Assembly (NCBI RefSeq): GCF_013385425.1
Contig: NZ_JACAQA010000019.1
Location: 62,001-126,000, forward strand
DNA: 64,000 nucleotides
Reading direction: 5' to 3'
Source of the DNA: Pseudomonas gingeri
GTDB taxonomy: Bacteria; Pseudomonadota; Gammaproteobacteria; Pseudomonadales; Pseudomonadaceae
Within the stretch, counting starts at the first letter, position 1; every line of letters starts with the position of its first letter. The position numbers and the translations under genes were made by a program. This document shows positions 37,592-45,939 of this stretch, in pieces. Under the pieces are notes generated by a model. The model had not been told where the DNA came from. It saw nothing but the letters and a program-made list of their open reading frames with translations, and ran no database searches.

Positions 37592-40500
37592 TCAGCTTGG
37601 GATAGGTAATACAGTGGCGTCTTCGCGCCCGCCTAGTGTTTGTACCAGTAATGCACTGGTATCCAGGCTGCTTACTCGGGTGTCTTTTTGATCTTTGATA
37701 CCTTCTTCACTCAACTCCAGTTGATAGCGATAACCCCGATCTCCTTCACCTGACGCAAGTATTTCTTCCGGATACCAAACTTGCAGCTCCAGGCATTGTG
37801 CTTTTTCGTCAAGCGGAACCCAGGTGTGCCAGACAATATCTTCGCCTTCGGGAGGCATGACGGGAAAACCGAAGACGGCATGTTCGTTTCTATCCCATCG
37901 ACTTTTCGGTGTATCTCCTATAGCGGAGATATTTTTGACCCGCCCATGATCGACAAAAGGTGTTTGCAGCTCACCATCCAGTTTGGCTGTTGGCATCAAA
38001 AGGAAAGGGCGATGGCTGGCGGTGAGATTGACCCGAAGTACAGCATCACGCAATGGTGCAGGTACTTGCAGTTGCACCCAGGCACCGTCTTGAACGGGAA
38101 CATTCATATAGTCCCCATGGGGTAATCTATGGCATCCAAGCGTATAACTTGGTTTGACGAACAGCGTGGGGCTAAGCTGAATTTCAAGGAAGGTACGAAC
38201 TTCTTCCGCACGGCCCTCAGCGGTAGCAGGCAAACGATCTTCTGGATGGCGTGACCACGTACCTTTACGAAGCCATTGACCAATGGCGTCCGTTTTTAGA
38301 TAGTTCATGATGGTGCTGGATATTAGATAAACAGCTCCCGCTATTAATGCCGCTCCGGCAAACCACGAGCTCATTATAAATGACAGCAAGAATGGGCTGC
38401 CTATCAATGCGAAAATTCCTGCAGAAAACTGTAACGTTCCAACACCGAACATGGCTAGTACGGAAAACTTCTTGATACGTGCTAACGTTTTTTCTGATGG
38501 GAATTGTGATTTATCAATATCGTCTGTGATATCCCAAAACTCAGCACTGGTCGCAATCAACGCAAACCCACCCAACCCCACCAGCCGCCACCCAAAGCCT
38601 CTGATCAATTTCCCCCAGCCTCGGGTGTGCGCTGTATAGGACTCCCAAAATGCAGCGGCCTTTTGGGTGATTGCCGTCGGCTTGCCTTTGACCAGGGTGT
38701 TCAGGTCCTTCATCCCCGCCCACTTCGTCTCCACCCACAACGCCATCATCGCGTTGCCGGTATAGGCCGTGGCCGAGCCGATCTTCGCCCAGTCCTTGGC
38801 GGTCAACTCGCCGTCCTGGCTCAGGGTGCGGTAGGTCACCAGCGTATTGACCAGATTCGCCATCACCACGCCCCAGGTAATGGCCCCCGCGTTAACCCCC
38901 TGTTTCTCGCTCCAGGCGCGAACAGTGGCGTGCCAACCCGCCACTGTCAGTCCGCCCCTTTCCACCGTCCCCCGAATACCGTTACGCACGATCTCCACAT
39001 AACGGTTGTTCTGATAATCGATCAGGGCCGGCATGGCGAGAGCCAGTTGCTTGAGTTCCTGCTCCATTTCGAGCAGCAGTCGACTCAGGGCTTTGCGGTC
39101 ATATTTCTCACGGTGGTAGAACCAGGCATTCTGGGTTTGGCGGTAGTCGGCTCGGGCGGTGAGCAGCTTTTGCTTCCAATCCTGAAGGCGAGTGCCCAGT
39201 TCCTGATCGACCTTCAAACGATCAGGATGATCAAGCAGCACGTGGCCGATCAGCAGGTTGCGCAGCAGCGCCGCCAAGTCGGGCTTTTGTCCGTGGGCCA
39301 GGCGACTGTCCACGGGCAGCAGGGCCAGCAAGGTATTTTCGAAAACAGCCTTGCCCGTGCCCCGTGCCAGCCGGACAAGGCAGTCGAGGGTTTGCCGGGC
39401 CGGTTCGCTCAGGGTCTTGACCCAGGGCTTTTCGGCAATACGCTCATGGCCAAGAAAACTGTTGAGTTCAGCGCTACGGCCAACCAGGGAGGTGACATCC
39501 CCGGCCCCTTGCACCAGGGCGTTGGCCTGGGCATCGAGGGCCGCCTTGAGGGCTGCATTGAAACCAAAGCGCGCCAGGCCGAACAGGGTTTTGGCCGAGG
39601 TCTCCTCCTGGGCCAGCCAACGCGATTGGCTCAGGTCCTGGGCGAGTGTTTCCAACAAGCCGCTGATCACCCCTTGCAGGTACAGCAGACTGTCATCGTG
39701 GCCGGTATCAATCCCGAGTTTGCGCGGGTCGGTGCCAATCCGTTCAGCCCAGCGCTGCAGGTCGTGGAGGCTATCGCGCACCTGGCGCAGCAAGGCCTCC
39801 GACTCGGGCCGACGGGCATCGGCATAGGCCCGGGCGGCGTCGGAGTCAGCTTGTCGACGCCATTTGTCGCGAGCCTGCCAACTGGCGCGCAAGGTCGGAT
39901 CGGGTAGATCCCCGTAACGCTGCTTGATCCGCCGCGCCAGGGCCCGGGAGGGCAAGTCGAGAATATCGAGGCTCAGGCCGTCCTGGGCCGCGCGGTTGGC
40001 GTCCTCTTCCAGGTCCAGCTGTTCGTACCAGGCTTCGAGGTCGCGGACATACGCGCGGGTCCTGGCTTCATCGTCCTTCACCGCCGCCGGCAATTGCGCG
40101 GGGTCCACGCCCACGCCGCACAGCTGTTCGACCACGGCGGCGATATTCAGGGCATGTTCGTGTTCGTTTTGCCAATGCTGCAGCGCGGCCTGCTCGGCGC
40201 TCAGTTGCATGCCCAGGTCTTCGAGCACGGCCAGAGGATCGTCGAGGGCCACGAACACGGCGCTGGCGACGTCGTCGATGCACCCGCGCCAGACCACGTC
40301 GCAGGCCAGCGGCACGCAATGGGCATTTGAGCCGTCGCCGGACTCGGGTGGATAGGCGGAGTCGGCGAAGCGCTGGTCGCACCGGATCGGCCAGCTGTCG
40401 ATATCGGCCACGGCGTCGGCCAGGTCGGCGATGGGCATGACACCCAGCCCCGTCATGCTGTTGGAGTAGGTCTTGAGGTCCAGGCGGCGCATCCAGCGGG

Positions 40501-40978
40501 CGCGACTGTCAGGATCGGCGCTCAACTGTTCGCGCAGGCGCCCGGACCAGGGCTGCGGGGTGTAGGCCAGGTGCAGCAGGTGGTTACGCGGATAAAGCAG
40601 GTGGCTGGAGGTTTGAGCTGTCGGGCTGGGCCCATCGCCGCTCGAAGGGAGGTGGGTCAAGGTCGCGTCCTGGGCGCTGTAGCGATATTCGTGCAGGGTC
40701 TTCGCGCTTTCGTCGAAGACATAGAGGTAGCCGTCACGCAACTGGCGCAGGGTGTAGGCGCGGGTCTTGAGCGGTGGGTGTTCGTGCCACTGGCCCTCGG
40801 GGTGCAGCGGTGTGAGCTGATCGGGCTGAGGATCGTGGCGCGAGCGATCAAGGGCGTAGCGCATGGGCACGATGGCGAGGTTCGGGCCCTTGAACGGGCA
40901 CATATGCATGCCGGTGGCCGGAACCTTGGGGAACAGGGTGTTGCGGCGCTGGCGCAGGGTGCCGTTTTTGTCAGTCAT
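37592..40978 (-). CDS. VasX-like T6SS pore-forming effector
   Basis: A 1128-residue protein beginning MTDKNGTLRQRRNTLFPKVPATGMH. The N-terminal ~300 residues match the VasX/BTH_I2691 toxin region (LRQLRDGYLYVF, then DIDSWPIRCDQRFADSAYP). The middle is long and helical; residues ~790-890 hold two or three hydrophobic segments (RLVGLGGFALIATSAEF; FIMSSWFAGAALIAGAVYLI) fit for membrane insertion. Its start overlaps the DUF4123 gene. DNA coding for the part after about residue 800 is AT-richer than the rest. Confidence 0.88.
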   Translation of the reverse strand: MTDKNGTLRQRRNTLFPKVPATGMHMCPFKGPNLAIVPMRYALDRSRHDPQPDQLTPLHPEGQWHEHPPLKTRAYTLRQLRDGYLYVFDESAKTLHEYRYSAQDATLTHLPSSGDGPSPTAQTSSHLLYPRNHLLHLAYTPQPWSGRLREQLSADPDSRARWMRRLDLKTYSNSMTGLGVMPIADLADAVADIDSWPIRCDQRFADSAYPPESGDGSNAHCVPLACDVVWRGCIDDVASAVFVALDDPLAVLEDLGMQLSAEQAALQHWQNEHEHALNIAAVVEQLCGVGVDPAQLPAAVKDDEARTRAYVRDLEAWYEQLDLEEDANRAAQDGLSLDILDLPSRALARRIKQRYGDLPDPTLRASWQARDKWRRQADSDAARAYADARRPESEALLRQVRDSLHDLQRWAERIGTDPRKLGIDTGHDDSLLYLQGVISGLLETLAQDLSQSRWLAQEETSAKTLFGLARFGFNAALKAALDAQANALVQGAGDVTSLVGRSAELNSFLGHERIAEKPWVKTLSEPARQTLDCLVRLARGTGKAVFENTLLALLPVDSRLAHGQKPDLAALLRNLLIGHVLLDHPDRLKVDQELGTRLQDWKQKLLTARADYRQTQNAWFYHREKYDRKALSRLLLEMEQELKQLALAMPALIDYQNNRYVEIVRNGIRGTVERGGLTVAGWHATVRAWSEKQGVNAGAITWGVVMANLVNTLVTYRTLSQDGELTAKDWAKIGSATAYTGNAMMALWVETKWAGMKDLNTLVKGKPTAITQKAAAFWESYTAHTRGWGKLIRGFGWRLVGLGGFALIATSAEFWDITDDIDKSQFPSEKTLARIKKFSVLAMFGVGTLQFSAGIFALIGSPFLLSFIMSSWFAGAALIAGAVYLISSTIMNYLKTDAIGQWLRKGTWSRHPEDRLPATAEGRAEEVRTFLEIQLSPTLFVKPSYTLGCHRLPHGDYMNVPVQDGAWVQLQVPAPLRDAVLRVNLTASHRPFLLMPTAKLDGELQTPFVDHGRVKNISAIGDTPKSRWDRNEHAVFGFPVMPPEGEDIVWHTWVPLDEKAQCLELQVWYPEEILASGEGDRGYRYQLELSEEGIKDQKDTRVSSLDTSALLVQTLGGREDATVLPIPS

Positions 40979-41849
40979 GGGAGGGACTCCGCGGCGCGGT
41001 CTGTTGATGCTGGTCGAAGGCTTCCAGACGCAGCTCCGGGGCCAGACGCGCGTGTTCGGGGTTGAGCGTGAGCCAGCGTCGATAAGGCCCCTCTGCCTGG
41101 AGGGCGAAGTCATCGCCCCAATCGGCGCAAGCTTCAGCCCAGGTGACCAGCGCTTGCTCAGTGTGCAGGCCCCAGGCCTGCCCACTGTCGAGGGTTTGCT
41201 TGAGCCAGTGGCCGATCTGCCGGGCGTCGCTGTTGGCGAAGGTATGTTCGTTGCGTGTCCGCAGCCACTGGTAGAGGCGCTCTTCGAATTTCCACAGTCG
41301 GGCTTTTTCCAGGGCCACCTCTTGTGGTTCCTCAAGCCGGGCGCATGAGTCCGTCCAGGCCGGGGTGGGACCGTTGCGACTAAAAGTTCGCCACGCCGGG
41401 TCAGGAGGTTCTTCCCAGCCGTGGTTCGGTGAAGACACCCACCAGTGCTCGATGGGCCCCAGGACTCTGGCCAACTGTTGCGGGGCGAAACTGTCCAGCC
41501 AATGCACGGTGATCCGCGGGTTGGCAAAGCGCAGCAGCCCTTGACTGCCTTGTCGGGTAGGTGGCGCGATAAAGTGTCGCAAGTGCGCGGCCACGTCCTC
41601 GAGCGAGGCGTTGCTGTAGAGCAGGGAAGAGTCCGTTCGGGCTTGAGGCGAGCCCGGCCACTGCGCGAGCATTTCGCGGCTCTGCGGCTTGACCAGGATA
41701 GGTCCGAGTTCTTGCAAGGCTTGCCAGCGAGTTCCCCGGTACAAGGGCAGTATTTCCTGCGCCCCGACCTGGCGGTAAAGCGCCGCCAAGGCTTGGGGCC
41801 GCAAGGCACCGTCGATCAGCAAGAAGTTGGCTGCAAGGGTGGCGTTCAT
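40971..41849 (-). CDS. DUF4123 T6SS effector adaptor/chaperone
   Basis: A 292-residue protein of the DUF4123 family (Tap/TEC, VasW-like), which loads a specific effector onto VgrG. Typical parts: NFLLIDGALRPQALAALY at the N-terminus, and LRHFIAPPTRQGSQGLLRFANPRI near residue 90. Its start overlaps the VgrG stop by 4 nt and its stop overlaps the effector start by 8 nt, so the three genes are translationally coupled. Confidence 0.9.
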   Translation of the reverse strand: MNATLAANFLLIDGALRPQALAALYRQVGAQEILPLYRGTRWQALQELGPILVKPQSREMLAQWPGSPQARTDSSLLYSNASLEDVAAHLRHFIAPPTRQGSQGLLRFANPRITVHWLDSFAPQQLARVLGPIEHWWVSSPNHGWEEPPDPAWRTFSRNGPTPAWTDSCARLEEPQEVALEKARLWKFEERLYQWLRTRNEHTFANSDARQIGHWLKQTLDSGQAWGLHTEQALVTWAEACADWGDDFALQAEGPYRRWLTLNPEHARLAPELRLEAFDQHQQTAPRSPSHD

Positions 41850-43861
41850 GGCGAATCCTTCGGGGCCTGTTCGCAGATCTCGCAGCGCTCCGGATCGGAC
41901 TTGAGCAGTGTGCGCAAGGCCTGGAGCACCAATGGATCGGCGGGAGCGGGTTGATCGTGTGGAACCGTGCCGGGCAAGGAAGGTGCCGCCTGTGCCACGG
42001 ACAGTGGGTGGCCTTCGAGCGTGATCTCCGTGCTGCTGAAAATGCCCGCAGGATTGAGGGTCAGCCACTGACCGCCGGCCCTGAGGGTCAGGCTGCTGCC
42101 GGCGTCGATCACCACGTTCTCCCCGGCACTCAGGTGGATATCTTCCGTGGCGCGCAACAGGTGACTGGCGGTTTGTATATGTTGCTCGCCGTTGACGGTC
42201 AGGTGGTCGTCCTGCCGGAGTTCGGTCAAGCGGTTGCCGTGGGTGATGTGCTGTTCTTCACCTTGCAGTTCATGGCGGGAATCGCCACCGACCCGCACGC
42301 TACGCTGGCGGTCCACCTGGAGCCGCTGGTCGTTCAGGGTATGCAGGGTGAAGTCGCGCTGGGCGCGCAGGGCGATCTGCTCGGCGCCGCTGCGGTCTTC
42401 GATGCGCAGCTCGTTGTAACCTTGTCCGCCCGGGGTGCTGCGGGTCTTGAACACGCTCTGGGTCTGGTTCTCGGGCAGCGGATAGGGCACTTCATTGTTC
42501 TTGTGGTGCAGGCACGCCGACACATAGGGCCGGTCGGGATCGCCCTCGAAAAACGACACCACCACTTCCATCCCGACCCGGGGAATGACCACGCTGCCAT
42601 AACGGGCACCGGCCCAACTGGAGGCAACGCGCAGCCAGCAACTGCTGTGTTCGTCGTTGCGGTCCGCGCGGTCCCAGGGGAATTGCACCTTGACCCGGCC
42701 GTAGGCGTCGCAATGAATCTCCTGTCCGGCGGGACCGGTGACCCAGGCCGATTGGCTGCCGCGAATAAAGGGCTTCTTGTGCCGATGTGGCGGTTGATAC
42801 TCCACCTCATCGGGAATGGCGCTGAAGGTATTCCGGTAACCCTGCCAAGGGACCTCATGACCGGCATATTCCTCCAGCACCTGGGGCTGGTAGCCTTCGT
42901 GAGTGATTTCAGTGAGCAACCAGTGGCTGTTCCAGTCCTGGCGCGGATGTTCACTGAGCAACAGGCAATGCCCACTGCGCAGGGCGGGTTGATCACTCTC
43001 GCCCTGGGCCAGGCGATAGTCGCTACGGTGACGTTGCAGATCACGCTCGGCCAGCTTTTTCCCCTGCCGCTCGTCACGAAAATCGCCCGGATAGGCGTAA
43101 TGCTCCAGCTCCGCTCCAGGGCTCGAACCGGGACGACAATCGGCCTGCAATTGCACATGGGGTTGTTCGAAGTCGTAGTGCCTGAGGGTCGTGCGCGTGG
43201 GCCGGGTTTGCACGCGCACGCCGAACGTCTTGATGACCGGGGCTTGTGCGACCAGACCGGAAGAGCGTTTGTAAGGCGTCGATTCCAATCGGGGAAAGAT
43301 CGATGAATGAATGCCGAACACCAGCAGGTGCTGGTCGGGGCTATGGCGGAAGTGAAAGCTCAGGCCTTCTTCCTCGCACAAACGCTGGATGAAATTCAGG
43401 TCGGTTTCGTCGTACTGGGTGCAGTATTCGCGTTCGGGATGAGGCTTCGGACCCTGTTGAAAGTGAAAAGCGTCGGCGAGGATGCCGTGTTCCTTGAGAA
43501 CCTGGGCGATGATGTCCGGCACGCTCTGGTTCTGGAAGATCCGCTGCTGGGTGCTGTGCTCCAGGTACGCCAGGCGCGGGACCAGTGTCAGTTGATAGCG
43601 GGTCAGGCGCGGACCGGATTCACCCTGGCCAGCGCTGTGGATATGGCCATGCAGGCCAATGTTCTCGGCCCCGAGGGCTAGAAAAGCGGGTTTGTGGAGC
43701 AGACTTTCCAGGTCGAGGTCGGCGCTTGCGCTGAACAGTTCGATATCGATGCGGTAGGGCTGGTTGAGGCCTTCGCGGCCCTTGAAACCGAGTACGTGCA
43801 GGTCGTGCTCGCACGCATCGAGGGTCAGTTTGAAGCGCTGTTGATTCGTCGCGCTGAACAT
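41846..43861 (-). CDS. vgrG: VgrG/TssI spike protein
   Basis: A 671-residue T6SS tip protein: gp27-like base (residues ~10-350, with EYCTQYDETDLNFIQRLCEEEGL), gp5 OB-fold (~385-470; WVTGPAGQEIHCDAYGRVKVQFPWD) and a C-terminal beta-helix region with repeated motifs. The last ~50 residues after the helix end in a CxxC pair (CEICEQ) and may bind the adaptor. First gene of the cassette. No other T6SS core genes except the DotU are in the window, so this is an orphan VgrG island. Confidence 0.94.
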   Translation of the reverse strand: MFSATNQQRFKLTLDACEHDLHVLGFKGREGLNQPYRIDIELFSASADLDLESLLHKPAFLALGAENIGLHGHIHSAGQGESGPRLTRYQLTLVPRLAYLEHSTQQRIFQNQSVPDIIAQVLKEHGILADAFHFQQGPKPHPEREYCTQYDETDLNFIQRLCEEEGLSFHFRHSPDQHLLVFGIHSSIFPRLESTPYKRSSGLVAQAPVIKTFGVRVQTRPTRTTLRHYDFEQPHVQLQADCRPGSSPGAELEHYAYPGDFRDERQGKKLAERDLQRHRSDYRLAQGESDQPALRSGHCLLLSEHPRQDWNSHWLLTEITHEGYQPQVLEEYAGHEVPWQGYRNTFSAIPDEVEYQPPHRHKKPFIRGSQSAWVTGPAGQEIHCDAYGRVKVQFPWDRADRNDEHSSCWLRVASSWAGARYGSVVIPRVGMEVVVSFFEGDPDRPYVSACLHHKNNEVPYPLPENQTQSVFKTRSTPGGQGYNELRIEDRSGAEQIALRAQRDFTLHTLNDQRLQVDRQRSVRVGGDSRHELQGEEQHITHGNRLTELRQDDHLTVNGEQHIQTASHLLRATEDIHLSAGENVVIDAGSSLTLRAGGQWLTLNPAGIFSSTEITLEGHPLSVAQAAPSLPGTVPHDQPAPADPLVLQALRTLLKSDPERCEICEQAPKDSP

Positions 43862-44232
43862 CCGCTGTTCCTTTTACCAAAAGGGGGCGGATGATTCTGC
43901 TTGCGGCTTTGATTGAGATGAATAGTGGCTACACAAAACAGAATAGTCCTACGCCTGACGAAGCTAAATCCATGATGTATTTACGTTTTCTGCGATGTAG
44001 ATGGCACCGGTTTCACTCGTAAGGGAGATCTACAAACCATCCGAGTTTTTCGGGCAAATCCTATAACTCCGGGAAGGTTCTTACATGATGGCGGTGAAAA
44101 CTGTATCTACAACAAGTAGGTTCATGCCCGCTGGATACTCCAAGCACAGTAGGAAAAGGGAACACATTAAGACTTGACCTACAGGGTAGATGATAAGCAT
44201 TATCATTCGCTTGCAATCGGTCCGGTGCTTCC
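43862..44232. other. Intergenic region upstream of vgrG and the ECF sigma gene
   Basis: This 371-bp AT-rich gap separates the divergent T6SS and haem loci. It holds a Fur-box-like palindrome at 44190-44206 and a possible 43-residue plus-strand ORF (43891-44022) behind AAGGGGGCGG, not recognisable as any family. Promoters for vgrG (leftward) and the sigma factor (rightward) must lie here. Confidence 0.5.
44190..44206. promoter_or_regulatory. Fur box upstream of ECF sigma gene
   Basis: ATGATAA-GCA-TTATCAT is a near-perfect palindrome like the Fur consensus, 26 nt before the GTG start. It predicts iron repression of the haem locus. Confidence 0.75.
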
Positions 44233-44751
44233 GTGAGTCAGTCCCACTTCAATACTGTCTTCCTCGCCCAGCGTGTCACGCTGCTGCGGACCTTGCAGCG
44301 CATGGTCAATAACCCCAGCACCGCCGAAGACCTGCTGCAGGAAACCTACCTGCGGGTTACCCGTGCCCTGAGCGAACGCCCGGTGGATCACCTCGAGCCC
44401 TTCGTCTTCCAGACCGCCCGCAACCTGGCCCTGGACCATCTGCGCGCGCTGCGTATCCAGTCGCGCACCCTGATGGACGATGTGTCGCTGGACGTCATGC
44501 AGAATATCGCCGCCCCCCTGAGCACGGCGGAAGACGCCATCCACGCCGAGCAGATGCTCAAGCGCCTGAGCGTCAGCCTTGGCCAGTTGAGTGCCCGCCA
44601 GCAGCAGATTTTCATCCTCAGCCGCCTCCACGGCTGCAGCTACCAGGAGATCGCCGACGAGCTCGATGTGTCCCTGAGCACCGTGCAAAAAGAGCTCAAG
44701 CTGATCATGGCGATCTGTGTCGGTGTGGCCGAACGCCTGGATCGCCCTTAA
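44233..44751 (+). CDS. FecI-type ECF sigma factor for haem uptake
   Basis: A 172-residue iron-starvation sigma factor: region 2 (residues ~8-75, AEDLLQETYLRV... FVFQTARNLALDHLRA) and region 4 (~108-160, SYQEIADELDVSLSTVQKEL). It uses GTG at 44233. A Fur box lies just upstream and a FecR-type gene follows, matching the HxuI/HasI class that turns on a haem receptor once the receptor binds haem. P. putida has the same order next to gap. Confidence 0.9.
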   Translation: MSQSHFNTVFLAQRVTLLRTLQRMVNNPSTAEDLLQETYLRVTRALSERPVDHLEPFVFQTARNLALDHLRALRIQSRTLMDDVSLDVMQNIAAPLSTAEDAIHAEQMLKRLSVSLGQLSARQQQIFILSRLHGCSYQEIADELDVSLSTVQKELKLIMAICVGVAERLDRP

Positions 44752-44861
44752 GCTCTGCTGCCCGATAGCGTGGATAATCCGCTCAAACGTCCTACAGCTC
44801 TATCACGCAAAACCATAAGATCGTTGAACCAAACCGTGGCAAACGTTGCCGAGGAACACCC

Positions 44862-45821
44862 GTGACAGACAGTCAAGACCCGCGCCCCTCCGGGACGGTG
44901 CCCCATGACGCAGCCATGGATCAGGCACTGGACTGGCTGATCCTGATGGAGTGCCCGAGCGCCGAGCAGCAGGCCGCCTTCGACACCTGGCTGGCCGCCG
45001 ACCCGCACCATGCCCAGGCCTATGCCCGCGCCAGCGGCGCCTGGAACGCGCCACCGGTGTTTGCCGCCGCCCAGGTCCTGCAACAACAGCGACGCCCGTC
45101 ACCACTGCGGCGCCTGCGCCCACACTGGAAACCCCTGGCCACCGCCGCCGTGCTGCTGATCGCCATCGGCAGCTACAGCAATCTGCCCCTGCGCCTGCAG
45201 GCCGATCACCTGACCGTGGCCGGCGAACGCCAGCATCTGCAACTCGAGAACGGCTCGAAAGTCTTGCTCAACACCAATTCAGCGTTCTCCAGCAACTTCA
45301 GCGGCCGCCAACACAGGGCTCGGCTGTACAAGGGCGAAGCGTTCTTCGAGGTCGCCGCCGAGCGCGAACACCCTCTGGAAATCGATGCCGGACCAGTGCA
45401 CGCCAGTGTCAGCGATACCAGCTTCGCCGTGCGCTACCTCGATGGCGAGGCGCAGGTGCAGGTCCAGCGCGGCGATGTCGACCTGCGCACTCTCGATGAC
45501 AGCGCGCGCCTGCGTCTCTCCGCCGGTAACAGCGTAAAGGTCGGGCCCCATGGCTTCGGCCGCCCGGAAAAACTCGATGCGCAGAAGGACCTGGCCTGGG
45601 TCCAGGGCCGCCTGGTGTTCGAAAACTGCCCCATGGGCCAGGTCCTGGCCGAACTGCGGCGCTATTACCCCGGCTGGATCGTCAACAACAACGAACACCT
45701 GGCCCAGGTCGCCGTCACCGGCAACTACCGCCTGGACAAGCCCCTGGACGTGGTCCGCTCCCTGGCCCAGATCACCTCCGCCAAGGTTTCGGAGTACCCG
45801 GCGCTGGTGATTCTCAACTGA
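44862..45821 (+). CDS. FecR-type anti-sigma regulator
   Basis: A 319-residue one-pass inner-membrane protein: DUF4880 N-terminal cytoplasmic part (DWLILMECPSAEQQAAFDTWLAADP), TM near residues 92-108, FecR domain (~115-215) and a C-terminal STN-like part (~240-315). It passes the haem signal from the receptor to the sigma factor. GTG start 44862 with GAGGAA upstream; 110 nt after the sigma gene. Confidence 0.9.
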   Translation: MTDSQDPRPSGTVPHDAAMDQALDWLILMECPSAEQQAAFDTWLAADPHHAQAYARASGAWNAPPVFAAAQVLQQQRRPSPLRRLRPHWKPLATAAVLLIAIGSYSNLPLRLQADHLTVAGERQHLQLENGSKVLLNTNSAFSSNFSGRQHRARLYKGEAFFEVAAEREHPLEIDAGPVHASVSDTSFAVRYLDGEAQVQVQRGDVDLRTLDDSARLRLSAGNSVKVGPHGFGRPEKLDAQKDLAWVQGRLVFENCPMGQVLAELRRYYPGWIVNNNEHLAQVAVTGNYRLDKPLDVVRSLAQITSAKVSEYPALVILN

Positions 45822-45835
45822 GAACCATTATTTTT

Positions 45836-45864
45836 ACTCGATAGCCCCAGGTGATTCGTCTCGT
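45836..45864 (+). promoter_or_regulatory. Candidate ECF-sigma promoter of the haem receptor
   Basis: TTTTTACT followed after 13 nt by TGATTCGTCTCGT. The same two blocks with the same 13-nt spacing occur before the haem oxygenase gene (48573-48606). CGTCT is typical of -10 elements of iron-starvation ECF sigma factors. Confidence 0.6.
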
Positions 45865-45939
45865 TATAGCTAATGCGATTGATTCTCACTTTGAATCACG
45901 CAACACCTATAACGATTCGTCCACCCGGGAGCGCTATCG

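Noticed and set aside
40979..41809. Upstream extension of the effector ORF to 41809
   Set aside because: That part overlaps the DUF4123 adaptor gene in another frame; the start at 40978 matches the VasX-family N-terminus.
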